Below the pieces are notes generated by a model that was not told the DNA's origin, did no database searches, and saw only the letters and a program-made list of their open reading frames with translations. The position numbers and the translations under genes are program-made. Of a stretch of DNA of 64,000 nt, positions 15,643 to 23,162 are shown in pieces; the stretch's first letter is position 1; each line of letters opens with the position of its first letter. Source of the stretch: Rhodopseudomonas sp. AAP120 (GTDB lineage: Bacteria > Pseudomonadota > Alphaproteobacteria > Rhizobiales > Xanthobacteraceae); assembly GCF_001295845.1 (NCBI RefSeq), contig NZ_LJIC01000061.1, positions 46,901 to 110,900 on the forward strand, in the 5' to 3' direction.

Positions 15643-17100
15643 TCAGGTCAGCCGGCCGGATCGATAGGCATCGACCGTCTCGGCCTCGGCCTGGCGCGAC
15701 GACCACCAGATGCCGGCCGCGATGCCGACGATCAGTAGCGCCCAGACCCAGCCCGGCACAGCGGACAGCCATCCGGTGATCGGCGCGAGCTGCGACATGA
15801 CGCTGGAGACGTTGGACGCGATGCCCTGCAGCACGGCGAACACGGCGGAAGGCAAGCCGAGCAGCCACGCCAGCAGCTTCGAGCGGCCGGCCTGCTGGAC
15901 GACGGGCACGGATTTGCGCAGATCCTTCGGCGTGGCACTGGCGCGCGCATCGCCCACCTCTCGCGGGTCGCCGTTGGCCAGCGCTTTCAGCGTGGCCTCG
16001 TCGACATCGGTCGTCGCCGGCAGACCGTTGTGGCGCTTGAAGGTCACCAGCGCGTCTTCGGTGCGGCCCGCGAAGTCGCCATCGATATTGCCGACCTCGT
16101 AGTAGCCGAGCGCACGCAACCTCTGCTGCACGAACTCGACGAGGGCTTTCGGCAAGCGCTGCGGCTCGGACGGCTCCGGAAGGTCGAACCGATGCGCGAT
16201 GTCGCCGGCGTTGCCGTCGTCGTCGCCGAGCGGCTTGTAGGATTCGAACCGGCTGATCCCGCCCGGCGCCTGATCGACCTCGTCGCCGCTTTCCCAGCCG
16301 TCGTCTTCGAAACGACGGCGCGGCGCTTCCGCAGGCTGCCCGTCGAGGCCATGCCGCGCGACCTGGTCCGCGTAGTCGTCATCCTCCGGCGGTTGCAGGA
16401 GCGGATCGCCGTCCAGATCGGCGAAGCGCGCAACGGCCGGCGCCTTGTTGACGAACACGCGCGCCCGCACCTCGGCGAGCGGAAACAGCGGATTGGTATC
16501 GACCTTGCGGCCGGGCGCGATCATCCAGTGAGTGACGATCTCGGTGATGGTCGGATAGGCCGCGACCAGCGCGCGGCACAGATCCACGACGGCGTCGATC
16601 TGCTGCGGCGAATGCTCCAGCCACAGGCCGTCGTTCGGCTGCATCGCCTTGCCGTCCTCGGTACGCGCCGGAAACTTGCCGCGACGAACGACGAGCGAGG
16701 GATCATGCTTGTTGTCGATTGGGACGCCGCCCTTGAAGCGACCGCCTCCGAGATCCTGCAGCGGCCCGCCGGGGTTGGCGATCTCGATGCCGATCGACCA
16801 GCCGTTCAGCATCTCCTTGCCACGCCACTTGCTGATGCCAGCGTGCCAGGTCTTGACGTTCATGGAGGCGAGCTGAGTGATCGTGCCATCGCGGCCGATC
16901 ACCACATGCGCGCTGGAATTCTGAGACGCGCCTTTGCCGCCCCGCAGCCAGGCGATCGAGCCGCGGCCCGAAAGATCGCCGGCGGTGTCGTGCAGCACGA
17001 TCACGCGCGGAACGATCGGGCCGCCAACGTTTTGTGTCTGATGGAAGTCGACGGCCTTGCCGTCGCGCACGATGCGGTGGGCTTTGATTTCGATAGGCAC
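15643..17100 (-). CDS. Endolysin: N-acetylmuramoyl-L-alanine amidase with PG-binding and membrane domains
   Basis: About 485 residues. The amidase_2/PGRP domain (residues ~15-205) has zinc ligands that I assign to H37 (VIVLHDTAG), H191 and D201 in THWMIAPGRKVDTN. A peptidoglycan-binding domain (VQQRLRALGYYEVGNIDG, ~310-370) and two C-terminal hydrophobic segments (~410-435 and ~445-465) follow. The GTG at 17100 is preferred because GGAGG lies 5 bases upstream; an ATG at 17112 would add four residues and has no binding site. The C-terminal membrane part is unusual for an endolysin. Confidence 0.85.
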   Translation of the reverse strand: MPIEIKAHRIVRDGKAVDFHQTQNVGGPIVPRVIVLHDTAGDLSGRGSIAWLRGGKGASQNSSAHVVIGRDGTITQLASMNVKTWHAGISKWRGKEMLNGWSIGIEIANPGGPLQDLGGGRFKGGVPIDNKHDPSLVVRRGKFPARTEDGKAMQPNDGLWLEHSPQQIDAVVDLCRALVAAYPTITEIVTHWMIAPGRKVDTNPLFPLAEVRARVFVNKAPAVARFADLDGDPLLQPPEDDDYADQVARHGLDGQPAEAPRRRFEDDGWESGDEVDQAPGGISRFESYKPLGDDDGNAGDIAHRFDLPEPSEPQRLPKALVEFVQQRLRALGYYEVGNIDGDFAGRTEDALVTFKRHNGLPATTDVDEATLKALANGDPREVGDARASATPKDLRKSVPVVQQAGRSKLLAWLLGLPSAVFAVLQGIASNVSSVMSQLAPITGWLSAVPGWVWALLIVGIAAGIWWSSRQAEAETVDAYRSGRLT

Positions 17101-17172
17101 AGCGGCCTCCATCGCGGGGACGATGGAGAGACCGTAGGCGCTCGCTGGCGCGGCCGAACCCGCTGACAGATG

Positions 17173-17382
17173 TCAGCGGCGCTCCTCTGCGTAGCTCCAA
17201 CCTTCCATGATCAAGACCGCTTCAGCAGTCGGATCATCCTTCACGAGATCGTCGGGGGCATAACCATAAAGAGAGTTGCGGGCGAACTGTTCGGCTCGCT
17301 CTCGCGCCTCCTCACCGTAGTAACGGACGATCACATTTCCGACTTCGCGAATCCACTCATCTTGGCGCCAGGGGAACGGCAT
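17173..17382 (-). CDS. Small phage protein of unknown function
   Basis: A 69-residue acidic protein starting MPFPWRQDEWIREVGNVIVR, with a YYGEEARERAEQFARN helix and an ending SYAEERR. It lies between the Mor/C-type gene and the endolysin, in the same direction. It has only a weak upstream AAGG. No family recognised. Confidence 0.5.
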   Translation of the reverse strand: MPFPWRQDEWIREVGNVIVRYYGEEARERAEQFARNSLYGYAPDDLVKDDPTAEAVLIMEGWSYAEERR

Positions 17383-17405
17383 TGCTCATGACCTTCGATT
17401 TGACC

Positions 17406-17825
17406 CTAGAACAGCTCGTTCTGATTGTCATCCCACCCTCCGCCCTTGCGGGCGCGCGAGCGCGCCCGATACGCGGTGCGCTCCGTCATGCCGGCGACGC
17501 GGGCGGCCTCGGAGGCTGATTTGCCCTCGCGCAGGGCCTTCTGCATCCGTCGGCGCGCCGCCGCCACCGTGCCGGTCGGACCGCGCGGGATCAACAGATA
17601 GGCGCCGCCGAATCCACCGCCGCCTGTGCCCTGGCGGAAGTGCTTGCAAATCTTCTCGGCGGCCTCGCGGCCGACGCAGTCGGTTAGCCAGTGCTCGCCG
17701 TCCGGAACGCGAGCGGGGATCTGGCGGCGCGTGCCGCCGTGCGACTCCGCGATCTTAAGCGCAGCGTCGAGGCCAGCGACCTCGGCGATCTGCGCAAGAA
17801 GATCGGGGAGCCACGAATAGGTCAC
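17406..17825 (-). CDS. Mor/C-type transcription activator
   Basis: A 139-residue protein from a GTG start that overlaps the preceding stop (GTGA). The Mor family core is clear: LAQIAEVAGLDAALKIAESHGGTRRQIPARV, with the G-GTR-x-IP block that forms the dimer strand. A C-terminal helix-turn-helix has SASEAARVAGMTERTAYR. In Mu, Mor drives the middle promoter and C the late promoters. One such gene is seen here, just before the lysis and head genes, so it may do both jobs. Confidence 0.85.
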   Translation of the reverse strand: MTYSWLPDLLAQIAEVAGLDAALKIAESHGGTRRQIPARVPDGEHWLTDCVGREAAEKICKHFRQGTGGGGFGGAYLLIPRGPTGTVAAARRRMQKALREGKSASEAARVAGMTERTAYRARSRARKGGGWDDNQNELF

Positions 17826-18052
17826 CGCTTCGCCTCCGGATGCACGGTGACGACGCATTGGTTCGCGACGATGTAGACGAGGCCGCCGGCCACGATCTTG
17901 TATTCGTTCTGCTCGATCGCCGCGGCCGCCGCAGCGGCGCGGCCGACCGACAGCGCCACAGTCCGCCGCAGCCCCTCGATATCCACGCCGCCGGCGCGTT
18001 CGAGGATCCGCAGCAGCGCGTGGTCGGAGACGTGGAGAAGACGCGGGCTCAT
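17822..18052 (-). CDS. Small phage protein, DUF4258-like
   Basis: A 76-residue protein starting MSPRLLHVSDHALLRILERA. The pattern H-A-R-E/L-R, then IEGLR, then GGLVYIVANQCVVTV near the C-terminus recalls small RelE-fold/DUF4258-like proteins found in phages and plasmids; the match is weak. ATGA/GTGA overlaps join it to neighbours on both sides. Confidence 0.6.
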   Translation of the reverse strand: MSPRLLHVSDHALLRILERAGGVDIEGLRRTVALSVGRAAAAAAAIEQNEYKIVAGGLVYIVANQCVVTVHPEAKR

Positions 18053-18225
18053 CGCTTCAATTCCTGCTGCTCTTGCTGTCGTTCGAACTCGCGACGAACC
18101 GCATTCGCGAAGCCGTCGCCGTACTTCTCCGTCAGCTTCTCGAAGTGCGCCTCGCGGCTGAAATCCGGCGCGTTGTGCAGCCACTTCAGCTGCGTCGCGA
18201 GATTGGTGTCGGTCAGATCGGACAT
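18049..18225 (-). CDS. Small charged phage protein
   Basis: A 58-residue frame starting MSDLTDTNLATQLKWLHN and ending EQQELKR. Stop and next start overlap (ATGA), and the protein composition is natural. The C-terminal half is a Glu/Gln/Arg-rich helix (FANAVRREFERQQEQQ). Function unknown. Confidence 0.6.
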   Translation of the reverse strand: MSDLTDTNLATQLKWLHNAPDFSREAHFEKLTEKYGDGFANAVRREFERQQEQQELKR

Positions 18226-18228
18226 CGC

Positions 18229-18858
18229 TCAGTACCTCGCCGCCGCACCGGCGCTGGCGGATCGAAGCATTTCGCCGAGCGACTTGATCAGTCGATCGAG
18301 CGCCTCGGCGTATTGGCCTTCGATGTTGACGGTGCACAACGGCGACGAGACGCCGAGCGCGCCCAACCTTGCGCGCTGCGCCTCGATCACCGCGCGGCGC
18401 ACGGCGAGCGGATCGTCGCCGGGCGGCCACTTCACGCCGGCCTCGCGGGCCAGCCACAGCTTCAGCGCCTCGACGGCCTTGCGGGCATCCGCGGCGGCGC
18501 GCAGCCAGCGGGCGCGCTCGATGCCGGTCTGGCGTTCTAGGAACGTCAGCATCGCCTTGTCGGTGCGGTTGTGGATCACGCCGAGATGCCATCCGCTGAT
18601 CCACAGCGCGCGCAGCTTCTTGCCGTAAGGCCCGTCGATATCGGGCGCCGTTGAAGAGGCCTTTAGGCGGTCGATAACGGCGACGGCCTCGCTCGCGGTC
18701 AGATCACGCGCCGAGCGCTTGCCGCAGACCTGTTCCATTACGTCGCGGCGGCAGTCCTCGTCCATGCCGGCCTGCTTCGCCAGAACGTGGATCTTGGCGA
18801 TCTGCGGCGCCGACACCTTCGCGGCGGATGCAGTGGTTCTGGTCGCTGCTGCTCTCAC
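18229..18858 (-). CDS. gemA: GemA-like regulatory protein (Mu gp16, DUF1018)
   Basis: A 209-residue protein from a GTG start with GGGAG 7 bases upstream and a GTGA overlap. The DUF1018 pattern is present: KIHVLAKQAGMDEDCRRDVM, KSARDLTASEAVAVIDRLK, then LWISGWHLGVIHNRTDKAML and TFLERQTGIERARWL. GemA of Mu modulates host gene expression, supercoiling and cell physiology. It lies in the middle of the early operon, as in Mu. Confidence 0.85.
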   Translation of the reverse strand: MRAAATRTTASAAKVSAPQIAKIHVLAKQAGMDEDCRRDVMEQVCGKRSARDLTASEAVAVIDRLKASSTAPDIDGPYGKKLRALWISGWHLGVIHNRTDKAMLTFLERQTGIERARWLRAAADARKAVEALKLWLAREAGVKWPPGDDPLAVRRAVIEAQRARLGALGVSSPLCTVNIEGQYAEALDRLIKSLGEMLRSASAGAAARY

Positions 18859-19577
18859 GGGCGTGCTCCCTGATAAGTGGCGAGGCGGAGATCGGATGGT
18901 TTGCTGAGGGCGAGCTTGCGGCCGGGCGGGATGATCTGTGTCTCGAACCGCGGACGGCCGCTCGCGGCGGACCACGTCGGGCAGCTCCAGACGAACCACG
19001 CATAGGCGGTCGCCGTGGCGGCGGTCGGATCCCACACGAATTGGGTCATCGCGACGCGCTCGGCGAAGGGCGCGAAGCGGAAAGGCTCGGCCTCGGTGAA
19101 GAACGCGTAGCGATCCTCGGATTCCAGCCACGCGGTGCGGAGCAACAATGCAACGCCGTGCCGGGCTTCGCGGAGCGCACGGCGCGCCACCTCGATCGCC
19201 AGCGAGAACGGCGGATTGGTGATGATCCAGTCCGGACGGAACGGGCACTGCGCAATGTCGCCGAGGTCGAGCCCGCCGGCGCCGACGAAGCTGCCGACGT
19301 CGCCGTAGCCGTGCGGATAGACGTCGCTGGCGTAGACCGTGCCGAACACCTCGCGCAGCGGCTCGGCCATGTGGCCTTCGCCGCAGCAGGGCTCCCAGCA
19401 GCTCAGATGGCGCCCCTTGGAGGCGTCGATGTGCAGCACGTGCTGCAGCAGCGCCCGCGTCGCCCAGGGCGGCGTCGGAAAAAAGTCGAGAGCCGCGCGC
19501 GGATCGGCCGCGAGATCGTCCTCGGTGATCACCTGCCGCTGCGCCATCACGGCGGTGTTGCCGCGGGGCTTCTTCAC
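18855..19577 (-). CDS. DNA adenine methyltransferase-like protein
   Basis: A 240-residue class I SAM-dependent methyltransferase-like protein. The SAM-binding motif I is CWEPCCGEGHMAEPL and the catalytic motif IV is DWIITNPPF, typical of N6-adenine (or N4-cytosine) enzymes. A C-terminal basic stretch ends LATYQGARP. The GTG start overlaps the previous stop (GTGA) with GGGAG upstream. No restriction partner is visible. It may protect phage DNA or affect host regulation, as Mom does in Mu by a different chemistry. Confidence 0.75.
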   Translation of the reverse strand: MKKPRGNTAVMAQRQVITEDDLAADPRAALDFFPTPPWATRALLQHVLHIDASKGRHLSCWEPCCGEGHMAEPLREVFGTVYASDVYPHGYGDVGSFVGAGGLDLGDIAQCPFRPDWIITNPPFSLAIEVARRALREARHGVALLLRTAWLESEDRYAFFTEAEPFRFAPFAERVAMTQFVWDPTAATATAYAWFVWSCPTWSAASGRPRFETQIIPPGRKLALSKPSDLRLATYQGARP

Positions 19578-20002
19578 GACGCCATCTCCCTCGTCACAGC
19601 GAGCGCGCGGGCCGCTTCGAGCTTGATGGTGCCGGCGGTCGCATCGCTGAGGAAATAACCGACGTTCCAGTGCGACTCGACGCGGCCGAAACCGAGCGTC
19701 AGCAATCGCCGGCGCAACAGGCTGACGTGCATCGTCAGAGTATTCGGCAGGATGTCGCCGCCGGTTCGGCCACAGGCCGCGATCATCAGCCGCTCGTGCG
19801 AGACCGCGATCGGCGCGCTGTCGATCAGCGCCGCGAGCATCCGGTCTTGAGGCGCCGATAGCTTCCACGCGTTGGGAAATCGCGGCTTTTGCGGCACCAG
19901 CTTGCGCCGCAGATCCACGATCGTCTCCTGCATCGTGGCGATCTGGCGGTGCAGCTCGGCGACCGTGGCCTGGTGATACGCTTTCGAAACGACGTCGCTC
20001 AT
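19574..20002 (-). CDS. Coiled-coil plus winged-helix DNA-binding protein
   Basis: A 142-residue protein. The N-terminal part is a helix (VAELHRQIATMQETIVDLRRKL, about residues 13-34), then a winged helix of OmpR C-terminal type: LSAPQDRMLAALIDSAP, SHERLMIAA, NTLTMHVSLLRRRL and GFGRVESHWNVGYFL. It lacks a receiver domain. It lies between small early genes and the methyltransferase, so a phage-encoded regulator is likely. Target unknown. Confidence 0.65.
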   Translation of the reverse strand: MSDVVSKAYHQATVAELHRQIATMQETIVDLRRKLVPQKPRFPNAWKLSAPQDRMLAALIDSAPIAVSHERLMIAACGRTGGDILPNTLTMHVSLLRRRLLTLGFGRVESHWNVGYFLSDATAGTIKLEAARALAVTREMAS

Positions 20003-20199
20003 TGCCGTTCGCAGCTCCCTTCGAGCTGCACGAAGGTGGTGCGCTGCAGGTCGATGGTCAGTGCGCCGTGCATCTGGCGCCGGCGCAGCAGCTCGGTGGC
20101 GGCCTCGGCCATCCGCTCGTCCTCGCAGACGATGCTGATCAGCACGGTGTTCGCCACGCGGTCGATCGAGGTGGAGGTCTTGAAGCCGTATTGGCGCAT
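19999..20199 (-). CDS. Small phage protein
   Basis: A 66-residue protein starting MRQYGFKTSTSIDRVANTVL and ending EGSCERQ. It overlaps the next gene by ATGA. It has a middle helix (RMAEAATELLRRRQM) and no signal peptide or family that I recognise. Confidence 0.5.
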   Translation of the reverse strand: MRQYGFKTSTSIDRVANTVLISIVCEDERMAEAATELLRRRQMHGALTIDLQRTTFVQLEGSCERQ

Positions 20200-20200
20200 C

Positions 20201-20428
20201 TCACTCTCCCGCGTCCGGCTGCTGTTCGGCGATGCGGGCGGCGTCGACCGCGGCGTCGCAGTCGATGCCGTTCAGCACGAGGTTCTCGGGCGTTTTTCCG
20301 ACGAAGACGCCGCCCATGTAGATCGTGTCGACGTCGCGCTCGCGCAGCCAGCGATAGCGCTCCGCGTCGCGCTGATCCGGCGTCAGCGCCGGGCCTTCAG
20401 GTGTCTTGTCGTCATGGCTCTTGGTCAT
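20201..20428 (-). CDS. Small phage protein with RYRWLRERD motif
   Basis: A 75-residue protein. The AERYRWLRERDVDTIY(M)GG segment followed by VLNGIDCDAAVDAARI is common in small hypothetical proteins of many phages. Function unknown. It is followed by the next gene after one base. Confidence 0.6.
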   Translation of the reverse strand: MTKSHDDKTPEGPALTPDQRDAERYRWLRERDVDTIYMGGVFVGKTPENLVLNGIDCDAAVDAARIAEQQPDAGE

Positions 20429-20430
20429 CG

Positions 20431-20634
20431 TCAGCGTCCCGTGCCTTTGAGGATCGCCAGCGTCAGCGCCGCGATCTGTTGAACTAACTGCCGCTGGCGC
20501 TTCGAATGGACGCCGCGGCGGACTTGGGCGATCAGGGCGAGCCGCTCGGCTTCACGAGCATCGAGCGGCGCGGGCATCTGTTGCGGCGGATCGTCGTCGC
20601 GCTCGGGAGGCAACGATCGGTCCGCCCAGGGCAT
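20431..20634 (-). CDS. Small phage protein
   Basis: A 67-residue protein starting MPWADRSLPPERDDDPPQQM, with a C-terminal helical region RRGVHSKRQRQLVQQIAAL. It lies in the early operon with 2-4 base gaps to neighbours. No family recognised. Confidence 0.5.
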   Translation of the reverse strand: MPWADRSLPPERDDDPPQQMPAPLDAREAERLALIAQVRRGVHSKRQRQLVQQIAALTLAILKGTGR

Positions 20635-20638
20635 GGGA

Positions 20639-20818
20639 TCAGCTCGAAGCCTGGATGGCGCGCTCGGCGACGCCGGCAGCGTCGTAAAGCGCGTGGATCA
20701 GTTCGTGAGCCGCGTCCTCCAGCTTTGATCCGGACTGACTTGCCGGACATTCAGCTTCCAATTGGCCCGCGGCTGCTCGCGCGGCGGCAATAGCCCTTGC
20801 AATGTGCGTTGCTCGCAT
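20639..20818 (-). CDS. Small phage protein
   Basis: A 59-residue frame starting MRATHIARAIAAARAAAGQL and ending RAIQASS. It fills the gap between two other small genes, with a natural composition (mostly helical, two Cys-free ends, one Cys in ECPAS). Its stop lies four bases before the next ATG. Function unknown. Confidence 0.5.
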   Translation of the reverse strand: MRATHIARAIAAARAAAGQLEAECPASQSGSKLEDAAHELIHALYDAAGVAERAIQASS

Positions 20819-20827
20819 GCCCGCCTC

Positions 20828-21526
20828 CTACGCCGCCGCCAGATCGATGGTGATCGGCTCCCACTTCGCCGCGAGGTTCGCGCGGCGATAGAAGCGGACG
20901 TACTGCTTTGAGCCGACGACGCGGATCGCATCGCCGAGCGCCGTCATGGCGGCGCGCCAGTGCTCGTCGTCGATGTCGAGGCGGCGCAGCTGGAACAGCG
21001 CGGCCCGGTTGATCTGGCCTTCCTTGTCGACCTGGAAGGCGTGCTCGACGAGCGCGCGGATCTCGGTGCGGGCGCCGTCCGACCAGGTGGTGATGCAATC
21101 GTCAACCAGCTTCTTGGCGACCTGCAGCTCTGGCCCGAAGGCCAGCTGATCGGCGATCTGCACCACCACCTTGGAAAGCCCGTCATAGGTGGAGAGCGTG
21201 ATGTTGCCCTTCGCCCCGCCAACCTTGGCCTGGTACTGCTCGGCGAGTAGCTCCGAGAACGTCGCGACGTCGTCGAAGGTGTGGCCGCGGAAGCGGCTGA
21301 TCTGGTCGGACAGCTGCTGCGCAAAACCGATGATTTTGCGCACCGTCTGATCTTCCAAGAGGTGCTGCGGCTTGATCAGGCCGACGGGGACAAGCCGGCC
21401 AGCGCTGTCATGCATGAAGTTGGCGTCGCCGACCGCGATGATGCCGCTGTCGATCAGCGGCTTCTGAGCGGCGAACGGCGCCTCGGCAGGGCGTCCCTGC
21501 GCGTCGAGTAGTTTCGTCTCAGGCAT
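20828..21526 (-). CDS. DUF3164 phage protein
   Basis: A 232-residue protein starting MPETKLLDAQGRPAEAPFAA. The DUF3164 pattern is recognisable: LIKPQHLLEDQTVRKIIG, then ISRFRGHTFDDVATF, YDGLSKVVVQIAD and LVDDCITTW. Family members are frequent in Mu-like phages near gam and in the replication region and are of unknown function. It overlaps the DnaA-domain gene by eight bases. Confidence 0.85.
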   Translation of the reverse strand: MPETKLLDAQGRPAEAPFAAQKPLIDSGIIAVGDANFMHDSAGRLVPVGLIKPQHLLEDQTVRKIIGFAQQLSDQISRFRGHTFDDVATFSELLAEQYQAKVGGAKGNITLSTYDGLSKVVVQIADQLAFGPELQVAKKLVDDCITTWSDGARTEIRALVEHAFQVDKEGQINRAALFQLRRLDIDDEHWRAAMTALGDAIRVVGSKQYVRFYRRANLAAKWEPITIDLAAA

Positions 21527-22133
21527 TGGTGGCTCCTTCAGCTTGGTTGGCGTAGCCGAGCGAGGCGAGCTGCTCGGCGACGGTGTCGATGCGGGTGTTG
21601 AGATGGGCGCGCAGCGATGCGGCCTGGTTCGGCTGGTCGACCATCAGGTCGAGGCCGTTGAGCAGCTTGAAGGCGTCGGCGGCCAGCTCCTCGAGCATCA
21701 CCAGGCGCGCGGCCATCAGCAGGATTTCCCAGGTGGAGATCCGCGCGGCCTGAGACGGGTGTTCGCAGATCCGGGCCGCGATGGTGGCGGGCTCGTCGTC
21801 GCGCAGCGCGTCCGCAAGCTTGCTGGTGGCGATCGTTTCAACGGCCCGTTTTGCGGCGGCATAACTCACGGCAAAATCGGGATCGGTGGCGAGCATCTGC
21901 TCTGCGCGCTCGACGGCGTTCATGATGGTGGTGTGGTCGCGCCCGCCGAGGATTCGGCCGAGCTGCGGATAGGTCTTTCCGGTCAGTTCGCGTGCCAGCA
22001 GGCAAGCCGCGGCACGCACCGGAAATGCGCGCCGACGGCGGGCGCGCAGATCCTCGACGCTGACACCGAATGCTTCGGCGGCCGCGAAGATGATCAGCCG
22101 CACCGAGACCTGCCTGTGAGCGACGGTCGTCAT
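21519..22133 (-). CDS. Protein with a DnaA domain IV (DnaA-box-binding) region
   Basis: A 204-residue protein. Residues ~8-75 match DnaA domain IV: an ARRRRAFPVRAAACLLAREL helix, TGKTYPQLGRILGGRDHTTI and MNAVERAE. GRDHTT is the hallmark loop that contacts the DnaA box. The AAA+ domain and domains I/II are absent. The remaining ~120 residues are helical (AARICEHPSQAARISTWEIL). ATGA overlap with its upstream neighbour fixes the start. It may bind DnaA boxes in the host origin or phage DNA, or mimic or compete with DnaA; this is inference. Confidence 0.85.
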   Translation of the reverse strand: MTTVAHRQVSVRLIIFAAAEAFGVSVEDLRARRRRAFPVRAAACLLARELTGKTYPQLGRILGGRDHTTIMNAVERAEQMLATDPDFAVSYAAAKRAVETIATSKLADALRDDEPATIAARICEHPSQAARISTWEILLMAARLVMLEELAADAFKLLNGLDLMVDQPNQAASLRAHLNTRIDTVAEQLASLGYANQAEGATNA

Positions 22134-22513
22134 GGCTTGCTCCCGATGCGCGAGTGCTCACAGCCGCCGCGGCAGGCGCGATAGAGGCGCGTGCGGACCG
22201 ACGAGGATGTCGAGAAGCCGCACTTCTGTTCGTCGAGACAACGATCGCGGGCGATCTCGCCGAGCACGGGACAGTCGACGGTAGCTCCCATCAACGCACC
22301 GGAGACGCGCTCAGCGACAAGATCGAGGCGCCCCTTGTACTTCTTGGCGAGCACCGACGAGACCAGTGCGCCGGAGTAACCGATGCGGGCGCCAGCGGCG
22401 ACGCCGCTGGTTCGGCCGGCTTCAAGCGCGAGGGCTTCGACCCACCCCGGCAACTCCTCGCCCCAGGCGGCCTGGGCGACCTCGATCGGGGTGCGTTTGA
22501 CGACCTGTTTCAT
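22130..22513 (-). CDS. Helix-turn-helix phage protein with C-terminal Cys residues
   Basis: A 127-residue protein from ATG 22513 (MKQVVKRTPIEVAQAAWGEE), which overlaps the previous stop (ATGA). A helix-turn-helix-like GYSGALVSSVLAKKY segment is followed by MGATVDCPVLGEI and Cys residues at DRCL, KCGF, RACRGGC, which could bind metal. Similar small proteins are common in Mu-like phages of alphaproteobacteria. Likely DNA-binding, role unknown. Confidence 0.7.
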   Translation of the reverse strand: MKQVVKRTPIEVAQAAWGEELPGWVEALALEAGRTSGVAAGARIGYSGALVSSVLAKKYKGRLDLVAERVSGALMGATVDCPVLGEIARDRCLDEQKCGFSTSSSVRTRLYRACRGGCEHSRIGSKP

Positions 22514-23160
22514 CCGACGCACTCCTCGTTCTCCGCGAGGGCGGCGCTGCCGACCACGGCTTTACGGTTCGCGTCGAACACGAAGCGCGTGCGCAGGATC
22601 TGCGGCGCCAGCGGGCCGGTGTTCATGCTCAGCTTCAGGCGCCACAGCGCCGGGCTGGAATTGACGCGGCCCGGCGTGCACGCCTTCAGCATCTGCAGAT
22701 ATCCGGCATCGGCGAGCCGCTTGACATAGGTCTTGGCGGTGACCTCGGCGATCGTCAGCTCGTCGGTGGAGGCGACGCGCGCCAGTTCGCTATAATCGAA
22801 CCGGCTCAGCTGACGGATCGCGCGCCACATCTGCAACTGGCCGGACGGTCGCGCCTTGCTGCCGTCCCGCCGCAGCCGCGGCGCCTCGCTGGTGTGGATG
22901 ACGACGCGGTAGAGCTTCGTCGGCGTGCCGCTGCCCTTGGTGGGGCGTGTCCCGGCCGGCGCGATGAAGCCGGCAGTGCGTAGCCGGTGGATGTAATCGA
23001 CCAGCGTGTCGGCGTTGCTGCGGACCGCGGCGCCGTCGATGTCGGCGATCGACCACGGGCCTTTCTTGTCAAGGTCGCGGATGATCTGCCAGATCACATC
23101 CTGGCCGTTGCTGACCGGCACGGTCAGCTTCGCGGCGATCATTGTCGAGCGCTTCGCCAT
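22510..23160 (-). CDS. Tandem winged-helix protein of the early operon
   Basis: A 216-residue protein starting MAKRSTMIAAKLTVPVSNGQ. Two winged-helix-like regions are suggested: residues ~20-85 (VIWQIIRDLDKKGPWSIADI ... VDYIHRLRTAGFI) and ~105-170 (QMWRAIRQLSRFDYSELARV ... TYVKRLADAGYL). It begins two bases after the MuB-type stop. It may regulate early genes or help transposition; I do not recognise a named family. Confidence 0.7.
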   Translation of the reverse strand: MAKRSTMIAAKLTVPVSNGQDVIWQIIRDLDKKGPWSIADIDGAAVRSNADTLVDYIHRLRTAGFIAPAGTRPTKGSGTPTKLYRVVIHTSEAPRLRRDGSKARPSGQLQMWRAIRQLSRFDYSELARVASTDELTIAEVTAKTYVKRLADAGYLQMLKACTPGRVNSSPALWRLKLSMNTGPLAPQILRTRFVFDANRKAVVGSAALAENEECVG

Positions 23161-23162
23161 GG

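Noticed and set aside
15626..15868. Frame in the endolysin 3' region, minus strand, other phase
   Set aside because: Arg-rich shadow inside the endolysin gene; no start signal.
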